Source: Megascapheus bottae (lineage: Eukaryota > Chordata > Mammalia > Rodentia > Geomyidae). From it: a stretch of 64,000 nucleotides of DNA. Both the position numbers and the translations under genes were made by a program. Below, in pieces: positions 54,965-64,000 of this stretch (within the stretch, counting starts at the first letter, position 1; each line of letters opens with the position of its first letter). The notes beneath the pieces are model-generated. The model saw only the letters and a program-made list of their open reading frames with translations. It made no database searches and was not told the DNA's origin. The DNA lies in contig JANJXV010000025.1 in NCBI GenBank assembly GCA_024803745.1, forward strand, positions 15,270,341 to 15,334,340, given 5' to 3'.

Positions 54965-55115
54965 ACAGTGGTTGCTAGTACTTACTGAGTACTCTGTGGC
55001 AGGTATTGTACTAAACCCTGTACCTAATTCATTTAATCCTATCTTGCAGCTGGAAAGAGAAATGAGGTTTAAAGTGATGAGGGAACTTGCCAGAGTCCTG
55101 CAGATTCTAACTCAA
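54965..55115 (-). mobile_element. MIR element
   Basis: AGTACTCTGTGGCAGGTATTG, CATTTAATCCTATCTTGC, GAAATGAGGTTTAAAG and ACTTGCCAGAGTCCTGCAG follow the minus-strand MIR order over about 150 bases. Confidence 0.8.
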
Positions 55116-55612
55116 GATCTTTCTCCTTAGTGCTTTCTTGCTGTGCCTTTCTGGGTGCTCTCTTCAGTGCTAGATTCTGGGCTGCAAACTGGAGATGCAA
55201 ACAAATCAAAAAAGACCTGTGCTCGCCCACTGTCTGAAGAAGCAAGACACAACATTGCAAATACACCATCTGAAGGAGGCTACCACAGAATAGGAAAATA
55301 TTCTCAGGTCGAAGCAAGATAAAAGATTCTGTCTGGGAAAGCTAAGGAAAGATAGAGTTGACATTAGAATTGGAGAAAGGATTAGGGATTTGCTGACTAA
55401 AGATGAAGGGAGATAAGGAAAAACCTAGGCAGAAGGAACGGCATGCCCAGGAGGGGAAGAGTCTGAAAGGCAAGAAAACAAGAAGGGCTGCTCCTGGTAG
55501 CCGGTGAGGAAAGGAAGGGGAAGGTGAGGTATCCGATTGCCTAGATCAAGAAGCCTAGATCAGGAGAGGCAATTCAACCTCAGTTTTCTATCAACAAGCA
55601 CCTGGAAATTGA
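55116..55612. other. Unique sequence, no gene seen
   Basis: Nothing recognised. Purine-rich near 55340-55540. Confidence 0.4.
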
Positions 55613-55828
55613 AGCCAGATGCTCGTGCCTGTCATCCTAGCTACTCAGGATGCTGAGATCTAAAGATGAAGGTCTAAAGCCAGCTCAGAGAGACAAATAT
55701 GAGAGACTCTTCTCTAGTTAATCAGCAAAAAGTCAGAAGGGATGCTATGGCTCAAGTGGTAGAGCACCAGCCTTGAGTGAAAAAGCTAAGGGAAAGTGTC
55801 CTGGCCCTAAGTTCAAGACCCAGTACTA
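55613..55828 (+). mobile_element. B1-Geo SINE
   Basis: GCTCGTGCCTGTCATCCTAG, GAGACTCTTCTCTAGTTAATC and GCTATGGCTCAAGTGGTAGAG are clear. Confidence 0.94.
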
Positions 55829-55862
55829 CATGTGTATGTATGTATATGCATGTGTGTGTGTC
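55829..55862. repeat. TGTA/TG tail of SINE
   Basis: GTGTATGTATGTATATGC then TGTGTGTGTGTC at the 3' end of the preceding B1-Geo. Confidence 0.85.
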
Positions 55863-56159
55863 TTGTAATTTTAAAAATAAAATTTTACAATAAAATTATT
55901 ATGACTCAGGTCAAAGGCAATGCTGGTTAAGCTCAGTCTTATGATTCAGGCACCTAACTCAATAACAATCTGCAAAGACAGATTTCCTAATGCCTCTAAG
56001 CTCTCATCTCTCTCTTTTCCTCTTCTTATTGTTGAAAAGTCAACAATGAACATACAAATAACTGATTATGCATCTGTGTACATATACACATACATTCCTC
56101 CTCCCAGTCCACATAGCTTGTTTAAGTTACTCTTTCAGGAAGATTTATAACATTTTGCT

Positions 56160-56900
56160 TGACAAAGAAAGTTTGCAAAAGAGAGAGAGAATGAAATGAA
56201 AAGTGACTATTCCCCGCTGCAATTACTCTGTCAAATCTCCCCTGGGGAAAGGAATTTTGCTCTTATTGTGAAATAAATTATTATAGAAACCAGACTCCTG
56301 CAGTAACTTTTCTTTATCCCCAGGCAGTATTTTCCCACTGCTGCTCTCAAAATTCACTTTTGGTGATACACATATGGGAGGTTGGAAATAGTAGAAATTA
56401 TATGTCTGAATTTTAAGTACATTCCCATTTCTATAAATGTTACCAGCTCTCCAAATTATCAGGGGACGTGCAATCGCTTTAGCGATGGCCTGCCCTAGAA
56501 TTCATTGCTTATCTTCTTCATCCTTGGGAAGGAAGAGAGCTTTCTCTCCCCAACACGATTTCAAGCCCAGCCATTGCCACGTGCCTAGAAAATCTGGAAG
56601 GACGAGGCCCACTGGGCTGCAGCAAAGGGCAGAAATGGCCAAGCTTTGTTAGTCCTTCTTCCAAATCTCACAGCTCAGCACTCGCTGGATACAGGAGCTG
56701 CCCGTGCTGCCAACACCAGCCCTCCGTGATTCCTAATTAGGCATTTGCTGTTCAATTAGTATCCCATTAGCCTCACACCCTGTTAACTTCAAGCCAGTGG
56801 ACACATTCTTTTTACTTCAGCCATATTCAGAATGCATAAAAGTTAGAACCAGTATGCACCACCCGAATCTCACCCTAAACTCATCTTAAATCAATGACAA
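56160..56900. other. Candidate conserved non-coding block
   Basis: Longest repeat-free block with dense motif-like content. It contains a perfect ATCGC-TTTA-GCGAT hairpin at 56473-56486, a palindromic CCTAATTAGG homeodomain-type site at 56732-56741, a nearby CAATTAG, and AATAAATTATTATAG near 56270. The 71-codon frame at 56437-56652 lacks a motif. Regulatory function is inference. Confidence 0.35.
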
Positions 56901-56974
56901 CAGCGCAGCTGATAACACTGGTCTGAGGTCTTGACCAAACTACAGAGCCAAGTCGTGGTCTTTATTTCCTTTTG

Positions 56975-57230
56975 CCTGAAAGATATCGATTTGTGAGTAC
57001 AATGCATCTTGATCCATGCTGTCCCTTCCATTATTCTCCCTCATCTCTCCCAAACCCAGCCCATCCCCAAGTTACTTGATTCCATTTCACAGGTACTTAT
57101 TGAATAGGATTATGTTGTTCTGCTTTTCTCCCTCAATTTGTCTGATTCCCTGTTCCCCTCCTCACCTCAAACCTCCTCCACTTTTCACAAACAATATATG
57201 ATTCAGCTTCCTGTTTTTCATTTTGTTAAA
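56975..57230 (-). mobile_element. Old LINE-1-like 3' remnant
   Basis: TACAATGCATCTTGATCCATG and CCTCATCTCTCCCAAACCC match the related copies at 23.5 and 41.3 kb. Confidence 0.45.
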
Positions 57231-58153
57231 CTATACATTTGCTGTTTGAAGAGTTATATCATTGGAATCCTCTCCATACTTTAAATAAGATGTTTATGTA
57301 GATAGATAGATGGACAGACAGATTTGCATATGACGTGCAAGCAAGATCTTTAGAAGTTATTCAGGGGAAAAAATCTGGACTAAAGAGTATAAGTAGACAT
57401 TAGACATGGACATGAAGACAGTTATTAAATAACTCCCCATAATCTTACAGTTGTTAACTTTTTGAGAATAAGCAAGCGACAGCACAACCATACCAAAGGA
57501 GAATGAAAGATGGCCCTTTTGATTGTATGCTAACTTGCTATAAAAAAATTACTAAATATTATGAATACTTCTTAATTGTGCATTTTTACCACTGTGACTT
57601 CATTTTTGCAAAATACCAAGCATAGGTTCATTTAGGTTCTTCTGTTGCTGTTAACTCATATAGAATGAACTTTTCCTGACAGGAAAAAAGTTCATTATTG
57701 GACAGCATCACTTTCAAATCAACTCTTAAAACTGCACTGGGATACTTCCACTGGGATTTATTTAGCCACCCCATTACATACAGTTCAGTATTTATGTCAT
57801 TTTCCAATCATTTTTTTGTTTTGTTTTTCCCTATTAGAGATATCTTTAAACATAAAAATTTGAGTAAGCTAATGTGTTGTAATTCAAAGCACATGTTTAC
57901 TTACAATGGAAAAATAAAGTTTTAATTTTACCACAAGCTGTTACTTCTACACATCACTGGATTGTTTTGTGCATTTGTGGAAATTCTGCTTCTGGAACTG
58001 AAACTCAAAACAGCCCTACAAGTACTATTTAATGTAAATGAGTATAAAATATTGTGGATATGGCAAACTGGTATATAACTGAGTATTGTGTTGTTATTTG
58101 TGATCAAGATGATGCCATCAATTGACTGTATTGTTTCTACATTGACTTTAAGA
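57231..58153. other. AT-rich unique sequence, no gene seen
   Basis: Nothing recognised. Confidence 0.4.
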
Positions 58154-58385
58154 ACTGTGTGTGTGTGTGTGTTTGCTGGTATGGGGGCTTAAACTCAGGG
58201 CTTCATGCTCTAGTTTGCTTTTTCTTTTCACTCAAGGCTGGTGTTCTACTACTTGAGTCACAGCTCTACTTTCAGTTTTTGGATGGTTACTTGGAGATAA
58301 GAATCTCATGGACTTTCCTGCCCAGGTTGGCTTTGAACCTCAATCCTCAGATCTCAGCCTGCTAAGTAGTTAGGATTATCAGCCA
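58154..58385 (-). mobile_element. B1-Geo SINE with short TG tail
   Basis: TGTGTGTGTGTGTGTG (58157-58173), GGGGCTTAAACTCAGGGC, CTACTTGAGTCACAGCTC, CCTCAGATCTCAGCC. The B1 5' end is trimmed. Confidence 0.92.
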
Positions 58386-58403
58386 GAACTGTGTGACTTT
58401 GGG

Positions 58404-58600
58404 TTTTTTGCCAGTCCTGGGGCTTGAACTCAGGGCCTGGGTACTATCCTTGGACACTTTTTGCACAAAGCTAGCACTCTGCCACTTGAGTTACAGCACC
58501 ACTTTCAGCTTTTTCTTAGTGTGTGGTACTGAGGAATCAAATCCAGGGCTTCATGCATACTAACTGATCACTCTTACCACTAGGCTACCCTCCCAGCCAA
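58404..58600 (-). mobile_element. IDL-Geo SINE
   Basis: TTGCCAGTCCTGGGGCTTG, CTGCCACTTGAGTTACAGC and ACCACTAGGCTACCCTCCC in order. Confidence 0.94.
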
Positions 58601-58739
58601 GAGCTAGCATTTTCTGATCCCCATTTGATGACTCCATAACTACCAAGGCCACATTTAATGTAACAGGCACTAGGGTATATTTCATGAAACTCATAACTGA
58701 TAAGAGCCCAAAGTCAGGTTCAAAAGGCATCAGTCATCA

Positions 58740-58960
58740 CAGGCCCTGATGGCTCATGCTTGTTATGTTAATTACTCAAGAGGCTGAAATCTGAGGATCA
58801 CAATTCAAAGCCAACCTGAGCAAGTGTGAAACTCCAATTAACCATCAGAAAACCAAAAGTAGCACCGTGGCTCAAAGTGGTAGAGTACTAGCCTTGAACA
58901 AAAGAGCTCAGGGACTGTGCCCAGACCCTGAGTTCAAGCCCAGTGACTGACAAAATTTAA
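58740..58960 (+). mobile_element. B1-Geo SINE
   Basis: ATGGCTCATGCTTGTTATG, AACTCCAATTAACCATC, ACCGTGGCTCAAAGTGGTAG and GAGTTCAAGCCCAGTGAC. Short linker deletion; tail not CA. Confidence 0.92.
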
Positions 58961-59504
58961 GTAGGCATTGGCCACTACTTGGCCAACACATATCCCCAAC
59001 TTTCAGAAAGCAACACCCTCAATTTTTGTCCCATCATCACCCATGTGCCTTGACTGTATGGACTACTATGTATAGAAGAGAACAATAACCACTCATTAGA
59101 CACCATTCCCAGCCAGAAGCTTGATGTGGGCATAAAGCACAATGAGTGCTAGTGAGACCCTAAATGTTTCCAGACAAGTGAGATTACTCTCTTTGCTGGC
59201 CAAGATTCCAGAAAGGAGCAACTCTTTGTCTCTGAATTTGTTGGTACAAAGAACTGTAACTTGCTGTCATCTTGGTATCATGAGGGAGAAAAGCTGAGAG
59301 CCCTTTTGAATCCATGTTGCAGAACCTGGGGATGAAGCCAGAGTTACACATGGCCAAACAGAGACAGAAGGAAACTGGGTCAAAACTTGTAGTTCTGGAA
59401 AGATGGCAGACTAAAGATAACCCTGAAAACTGGCAACTAAAATATCTAGAAATGCTGGATCTACATTATTCCTGAGTACCATGCAATTCTGAGCTCATCC
59501 AGAG
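58961..59504. other. Unique sequence, no gene seen
   Basis: Nothing recognised. Confidence 0.4.
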
Positions 59505-59640
59505 GGGAAGGAGGAAAGAAAGAGGAAAAGAGAAAGGGGGAGGGAAAGAAGGAACAAGTGGGGGAGGGTGAAGGGGAGGGAGAGGGAGGGAAAAAAGAAT
59601 TAGGAGGAAAAGAGATGAAAGGAAGGAGAGGAAAGGCATC
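59505..59640. repeat. Irregular purine tract
   Basis: About 135 bases of almost pure A/G on the plus strand without a fixed repeat unit. Confidence 0.85.
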
Positions 59641-59984
59641 ATATTAGAAGCCAAATTTTTACTTATAATCCTCTGAAATAAACGGAGCTAAAGATGACAG
59701 AAAATAAATCAATATTCTCAAAGATCAGATCAAGTTACTCCCCTCCCCCAATCAAACCTAAGGGAAAATGATTTCATCAATGGCAGCCAATTAAATGATC
59801 ACCAGATACATTTTTCTGAAGAGCCAAAGGGAACAGAGAGAGTAACTAACATGTAGAGAAATGAAATTGGACTAGTAGGAGAAAAGTCAATTGAATTGAC
59901 AAGAATGCAAAGACATGATTCTCTGGCCCCGAGAAGAATTCTGTTTTGTTACTTGACACTGTCATTTTTAATAGGCTTATTTTC
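59641..59984. other. Unique sequence
   Basis: Nothing recognised. Confidence 0.35.
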
Positions 59985-60095
59985 AAGGAAAAATACAGGG
60001 TCTCACTATGTAGCCAGGGCTAGTCTTGAACTCTTGATTCTCCTGCTTATGTTTCCTGAGTGCTGAAATCCCCAAAGTGTACTACGATAGTCAGC
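59985..60095 (-). mobile_element. B1-like SINE monomer
   Basis: AGGGTCTCACTATGTAGCC, AGTCTTGAACTCTTGATTC and CCTGAGTGCTGAAATCCCC are the reverse complement of a classic B1 monomer. No Geo half. Confidence 0.88.
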
Positions 60096-61462
60096 TAACT
60101 TTTAGTACAAGTGGATTTTGTGGTGACACTCTCTATATCTGTAGTCTTCAAATTGTGTTATGGATCGCCTTTACATGAGATAATCAATTCTTTTCAGCAG
60201 ATGGTATATTAAATGTTATGCTGGTCTTCTTGCTTACGAGCTTAAATGCCAACCTGGTGATGGATTCTCCCTTTAACTTCTCTCCTTCTGCAAAAGAGCA
60301 AAATTGGGAAATCCAAGTGGACCCCACAAAGATTTTACAAGGCTTGGTGGGAAGTTTATAATGACACTGTTGTAGCTGAACTGGCATTTGGCTACATGAT
60401 GCCATCCACTGACCTTGAATTCCAAAGCAATTTCCTGTCCCTTAAAAATTCAGGATGTATAAAAATTATATTAGCACCAATTATTTTAATCATTTTTGTT
60501 AAAATTTATCTTTCTCCATTTCATTGGTATTTAAACCCAGTGTCTCTTTTATGCCTTCATTAATATTCATTGGACGGATCTGCTGCTTCAATAAACCCAG
60601 ACTTTTTTTATAACATATTCTTAAGTATTAGTTTTAAAGGTTTTTGAGTAACTTCTACCTTCATTGAAAATAATTGGTGTGTCACAGGAATGCAAGAGCA
60701 GTCTCAGAGATGGTCAGCGCAATGAGTCAGGATCCACATAGCCTTCTTCCTTGTGTGGATAGCTCAGTGGCTGCCCACTTCGCAGACAATCGCTGCATCC
60801 ATTAACCATCTTCTTACTGAGGAAGACCCAAGAATCAAGCCCAGAGTTGACTATCTCATAGTCCCAACCAGGATCTTCAGCAAGGTTGGATGAATTTTGA
60901 GAATCTTCCACAATAGTAATCAAGATTCGGGGTGCCAGTAAGCACCTATTAAAAGATCTATTATTAAGTGATCTGTGATCAAAGACAACTTTTCAGGGTG
61001 ATGAGTGGAGTCAAGGACCCACCAGCCCAACCTTTTTCCTAAGAACCAGTTAAATATAATATAAAGGATGGATTTATGCTTTTAGAACATGCCACATATC
61101 CACAAGTCCACAGACCAAGGCGTGACTCCACAGCATGGTAAACTGGCACAGAACTTCCCAGTCAACTTGACACCTGTTGTGATTAACATACAACAACAAC
61201 AAATTTGTTTTTAACATCTACAGAGAACCAAGACACGAACCTTAACTCTACTTATTTCATGTTGTGTTTCAAACAGCTCTAGGGGATGTCTCTTCTTTTG
61301 TAAAAGATGAAACCCTGAGGTGTGAGAATTTCTCCATGGCTCTCATGGATAGTGTGTGACAATTATTTTGTCTGTAAAATTCTCTGAAGATGTCCAGATG
61401 AAACATAGCCATCTAACGGTACCTCTGAGATGTTATGATCATCTGCCACCGGTGCTATTTTT
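60096..61462. other. Unique sequence, no gene seen
   Basis: Minus frames of 73 and 69 codons are unsupported. No repeat was recognised. Confidence 0.4.
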
Positions 61463-61560
61463 TTTTAACAATTCATTTACTTATTCAACATTGTTGAGCC
61501 TCTGCTGTGAGTCAGATTCAATTGGGATGCTGAATGAGAACATTATTTTGGCCCTTCACC
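61463..61560 (-). mobile_element. L2/MIR-type remnant
   Basis: CATTTACTTATTCAACATTG ... GCCTCTGCTGTGAGTCAG ... GGGATGCTGAATGAGAAC is the reversed ending common to L2-type repeats. Confidence 0.5.
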
Positions 61561-62233
61561 ACATGGGCCTAAAAAGGACCTGTCAGAAGATGTCCAAAGT
61601 CTAAAACTCTTTGAAGAATCTGTGTTAAATTCACCATACTGAGTGTCTTTTCTTTCATTGTTCTTTTGTATCTATTTTGCTCAGGTGTAGGAAGTTTTCA
61701 TACAAACCCTCTTCCCCACCTCCCTTCATCCATATCAAAGTCTCAGGAAAGCCTGCCTTTGTCATTTACACGCTGAGGAGGAATCTCTTGTCTGAAGGGT
61801 ATTACTCAAGACTTTAAAAAAAAAAACCCTCCTGACCATGACAAAACTAAAATAAATCAGATAGCGCTTTAATAAAGAAATTCCAAACATTGACAAGTGA
61901 GCCTGAAGTTAGACACAAACACCACCTCAAAATGCCATTTTGAATGAAGAGGAAACTACATTTGAGAAATGGTCAAAGCGAAAAAAAACCCATTTATAAA
62001 TCCCCAACCTACTGTCTAGCATTTTCTTTATCTTGTCTTATCTACTAGGAAAAGCTGCCTTCTGGGTTTTCTGATATTCCAGCATGGTTCTTTGCAAGAC
62101 ATTCATTTCCGGAATTCCAAGTGTCCTAACTCATAGGCTCACAGTGTTTTCCCTGATCCCTCAAGAGCTGGATCAGACTCCTTATCTAGGACTCAGTGAT
62201 GGTATGAAGTTCAGAAAACATATATATTACCTT
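61561..62233. other. Unique sequence, no gene seen
   Basis: Nothing recognised. Confidence 0.4.
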
Positions 62234-62282
62234 GTGTGTGTGTATGTATGTGCGCATGTGTGCGTGTGTGCGCACATGCGTG
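62234..62282. repeat. GT/GC alternating tract, SINE tail
   Basis: Alternating purine-pyrimidine sequence with several CG steps (GTGCGCATGTGTGCG, TGTGCGCACATGCG), a strong Z-DNA-type composition. It is the decayed tail of the next minus-strand B1-Geo. Confidence 0.9.
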
Positions 62283-62515
62283 GTTTCCAGTCCTGAGGCT
62301 TGAACTCAGGGCCTGGACTCAGCCCCGAGTTTTTGTATACAATCCTAGTGCTCTATCACTTAAATCACAGCTCCACTTTCAGCTTCTTTGTAGTGGTTAA
62401 TTGGAAATAGGAGTTCCCCAGGCTTTTCTGACTGGTCTGGCTTTGAACAATCATCCTCAAATCTCAGCCTCCTTAGTAGTAGATTAAAGGTGTGAGCCAC
62501 AGTGCCTATACCAGT
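62283..62515 (-). mobile_element. B1-Geo SINE
   Basis: GAGGCTTGAACTCAGGGCC, CTATCACTTAAATCACAGC, CCTCAAATCTCAGCCTCC and AGGTGTGAGCCACAGTGCC in order. Confidence 0.92.
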
Positions 62516-63117
62516 GCCTCTTCTACTTAGAAATAAATAAAAACCACATAGTTATTATTGTCATAATAAAAAAAACTGAAGTCCAGTCTGTTGTCTTAGC
62601 TGAGGAAGACAGAGTGAAGACACTGGAAGTTAGAGGGAAACACTAACACTGAACCAACATGTATTAAAAACCCTTTATAGTGAGGTTCTATTCTAAACCC
62701 AGCCCTTTCTCCATCCTACAGTGCTTCCTCTAACTTCTGGCCACACTGTCTCCCAGAAGCACTGCTTCATATACAGCATTCCTCCACTTATGGTGGTTCC
62801 TACATTTTCTTCATCTGATGGAGACCTTCAAAGACCAATTTAAAGGTCAAAACGTATGAAATATTCTGTAGGTCTCATGGCTGGGCTCCTGGCTCTCATA
62901 GCACATCTTTACTTATCTGTGTCACTGCCGCTCCTACAGCATCTTGATTATTTGTCACCAATGCATCATGGTAAGACTAGACTAGACTCTGGTCCAGTCA
63001 GGACATTCCTTTTAATGAATGCAGAAATGAGTGTTTCCATCCAGTGCATTCTGTGCATTCTAGGCTTTATGATCCAAGTAGGAACCTACGTGGTTAGACT
63101 TGCCTACTTCTCATCTC
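62516..63117. other. Unique sequence, no gene seen
   Basis: The 141-codon plus frame 62856-63281 begins with a hydrophobic stretch and ends in translated CA repeat. No domain was recognised and it is not called. Confidence 0.4.
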
Positions 63118-63164
63118 CCAACACACAGACACACAGACACACACAGACGCACACAGACAGACAG

Positions 63165-63206
<42 letters not shown>
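63118..63206. repeat. (CA)n/(CAGA)n microsatellite
   Basis: CA repeats with CAGA interruptions. No SINE is attached on either side, which makes it an exception among the CA tracts here. Confidence 0.95.
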
Positions 63207-64000
63207 CTTGCTCACTGGAATTCCATAAGCTTGCACAGAGACCTTGTCTCTACTTTTTCTGAGCTTCCTACATCATTCTGAATGTTCGAACCCTAGCAAT
63301 GTTCTGAGCAATGAGGAGATTTAAAAATTCAGTTCATGAAAACTAGAAGCCTCCAACCTCCCTAAACATCAAGTTTTTGCCATTTTTAAAGACTGTGAAA
63401 GAAACTCCCAGGACAGGAAAGGATTGAAGAATGATAACTCCAAATGGGAACACAGAATTGTCTGTGTTCATACAAATTTAGGTATCTAATCCTTAGGTTA
63501 ACACACCAGAGGTTTTCATGTTTTCTCTACACGCAATGTCCAATTATGCTTCTTGCACCCATTCGTAACTTCCATGGAGTTCTAGAGTCCCCATACTAAC
63601 TGAGTCAGATCATGGGCATGAGCTATGTTTTTCCCTATGCTAACTTTCTGAACTTAATGCTGTCTTTTTAATACAGGCCAATTCTGATAAATACTTAATA
63701 ACCAAGGATTGGCTATCTATACACATGTATGCGTGTATGGGGTCCTTTTTTCTCCCCTTCTCATACTTAGCCTACAGCTTTCACTTAACAAAGAAATGGA
63801 AAGAGATGGAACCAATCAGCTTCTACAAACAAAATAGCAATTGAGGCCTGTATAGAGACCTAAATGGGTTTTGCTTTTGGTCCTGCCAGAGGCAGAAGGA
63901 TACATTAGTTAGCTCCTCTAGGGATTCTGCACATTAGATTTTACTCCACATTTTCCTACTGCAAGAATCTGTGTAGTCAACTCTATAACAGGAGGCAGAA
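63207..64000. other. Unique sequence, no gene seen
   Basis: Nothing recognised up to the end of the window. Confidence 0.4.

Noticed and set aside
62856..63281. 141-codon ORF with a hydrophobic N-terminus
   Set aside because: Its last third is translated CA repeat, no domain is recognisable, and there are no splice or promoter signals.

Overview
This is 64 kb of non-coding genomic DNA from a mammal, and the repeats point to a rodent of the superfamily Geomyoidea (pocket mice, kangaroo rats, pocket gophers). The best diagnostic is about ten copies of a dimeric SINE. Its left half is ID/tRNA-like, with a TGGCCTAGTGG A box and a GGTTCGATTCC B box. Its right half reads GCTGTGGCTCAAGTGGTAGAG ... 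GAGTTCAAGCCCCAGGACTGGCA. I match this from memory to IDL-Geo, a SINE described as restricted to Geomyoidea. I cannot resolve genus or species. I found no intact protein-coding gene, no tRNA or rRNA gene, no CRISPR array and no bacterial-type system. The long open frames are microsatellites, SINEs or an L1 remnant. The window is best read as an intergenic or deep intronic gene desert.

Four SINE architectures recur. (1) IDL-Geo: ID-like left half, Geo right half, A-rich tail. (2) 'B1-Geo' (my label), the commonest, with about 33 copies: a 7SL/B1-like left half (GGTGGCTCATGCCTGTAATCC ... GAGGCTGAGATC), a linker (GAGACTCTTATCTCCAATTAACC) and the same Geo right half, usually ending in CA repeats. 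(3) An older Alu-like element with two 7SL-like units followed by an ID-like unit. (4) Lone B1-like or ID-like monomers. There are also 5'-truncated L1 tails, ERVL-MaLR-type solo LTRs, and ancient MIR, L2 and MER5A-like fragments. Most long CA/TG microsatellites sit exactly at the 3' end of a B1-Geo copy.

Layout. 0-5.8 kb: SINE clusters and an 893-bp L1 tail nested in a SINE. 5.9-8.0 kb: a degenerate, frameshifted block, probably minus strand, with a repeated protein-like unit; it is the only candidate pseudogene that is not a mobile element. 8-21 kb: SINEs, MIR, L2 and large CTTT and TCTG tracts. 21-29 kb: dense nested repeats, including an LTR broken by several SINEs and an L1. 29-41 kb: mostly unique sequence with LTRs, some GC- or CpG-bearing blocks, and a 34.5-kb hairpin. 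41-49 kb: SINE clusters and another LTR. 49-64 kb: mostly unique sequence, a 320-bp CT tract, a young IDL-Geo with a perfect 15-bp target-site duplication, and a 56.2-56.9 kb block that looks like a conserved non-coding element.

Family names come from recall and visible similarity, not from a database search. Boundaries are usually good to about 5-15 bases unless a duplication is stated. I saw no previously undescribed enzymatic or defence system. The most useful observations are the repeat stratigraphy, the module shared between SINE families, the SINE-seeded microsatellites, the 6-8 kb tandem-repeat relic and a few regulatory-like blocks.
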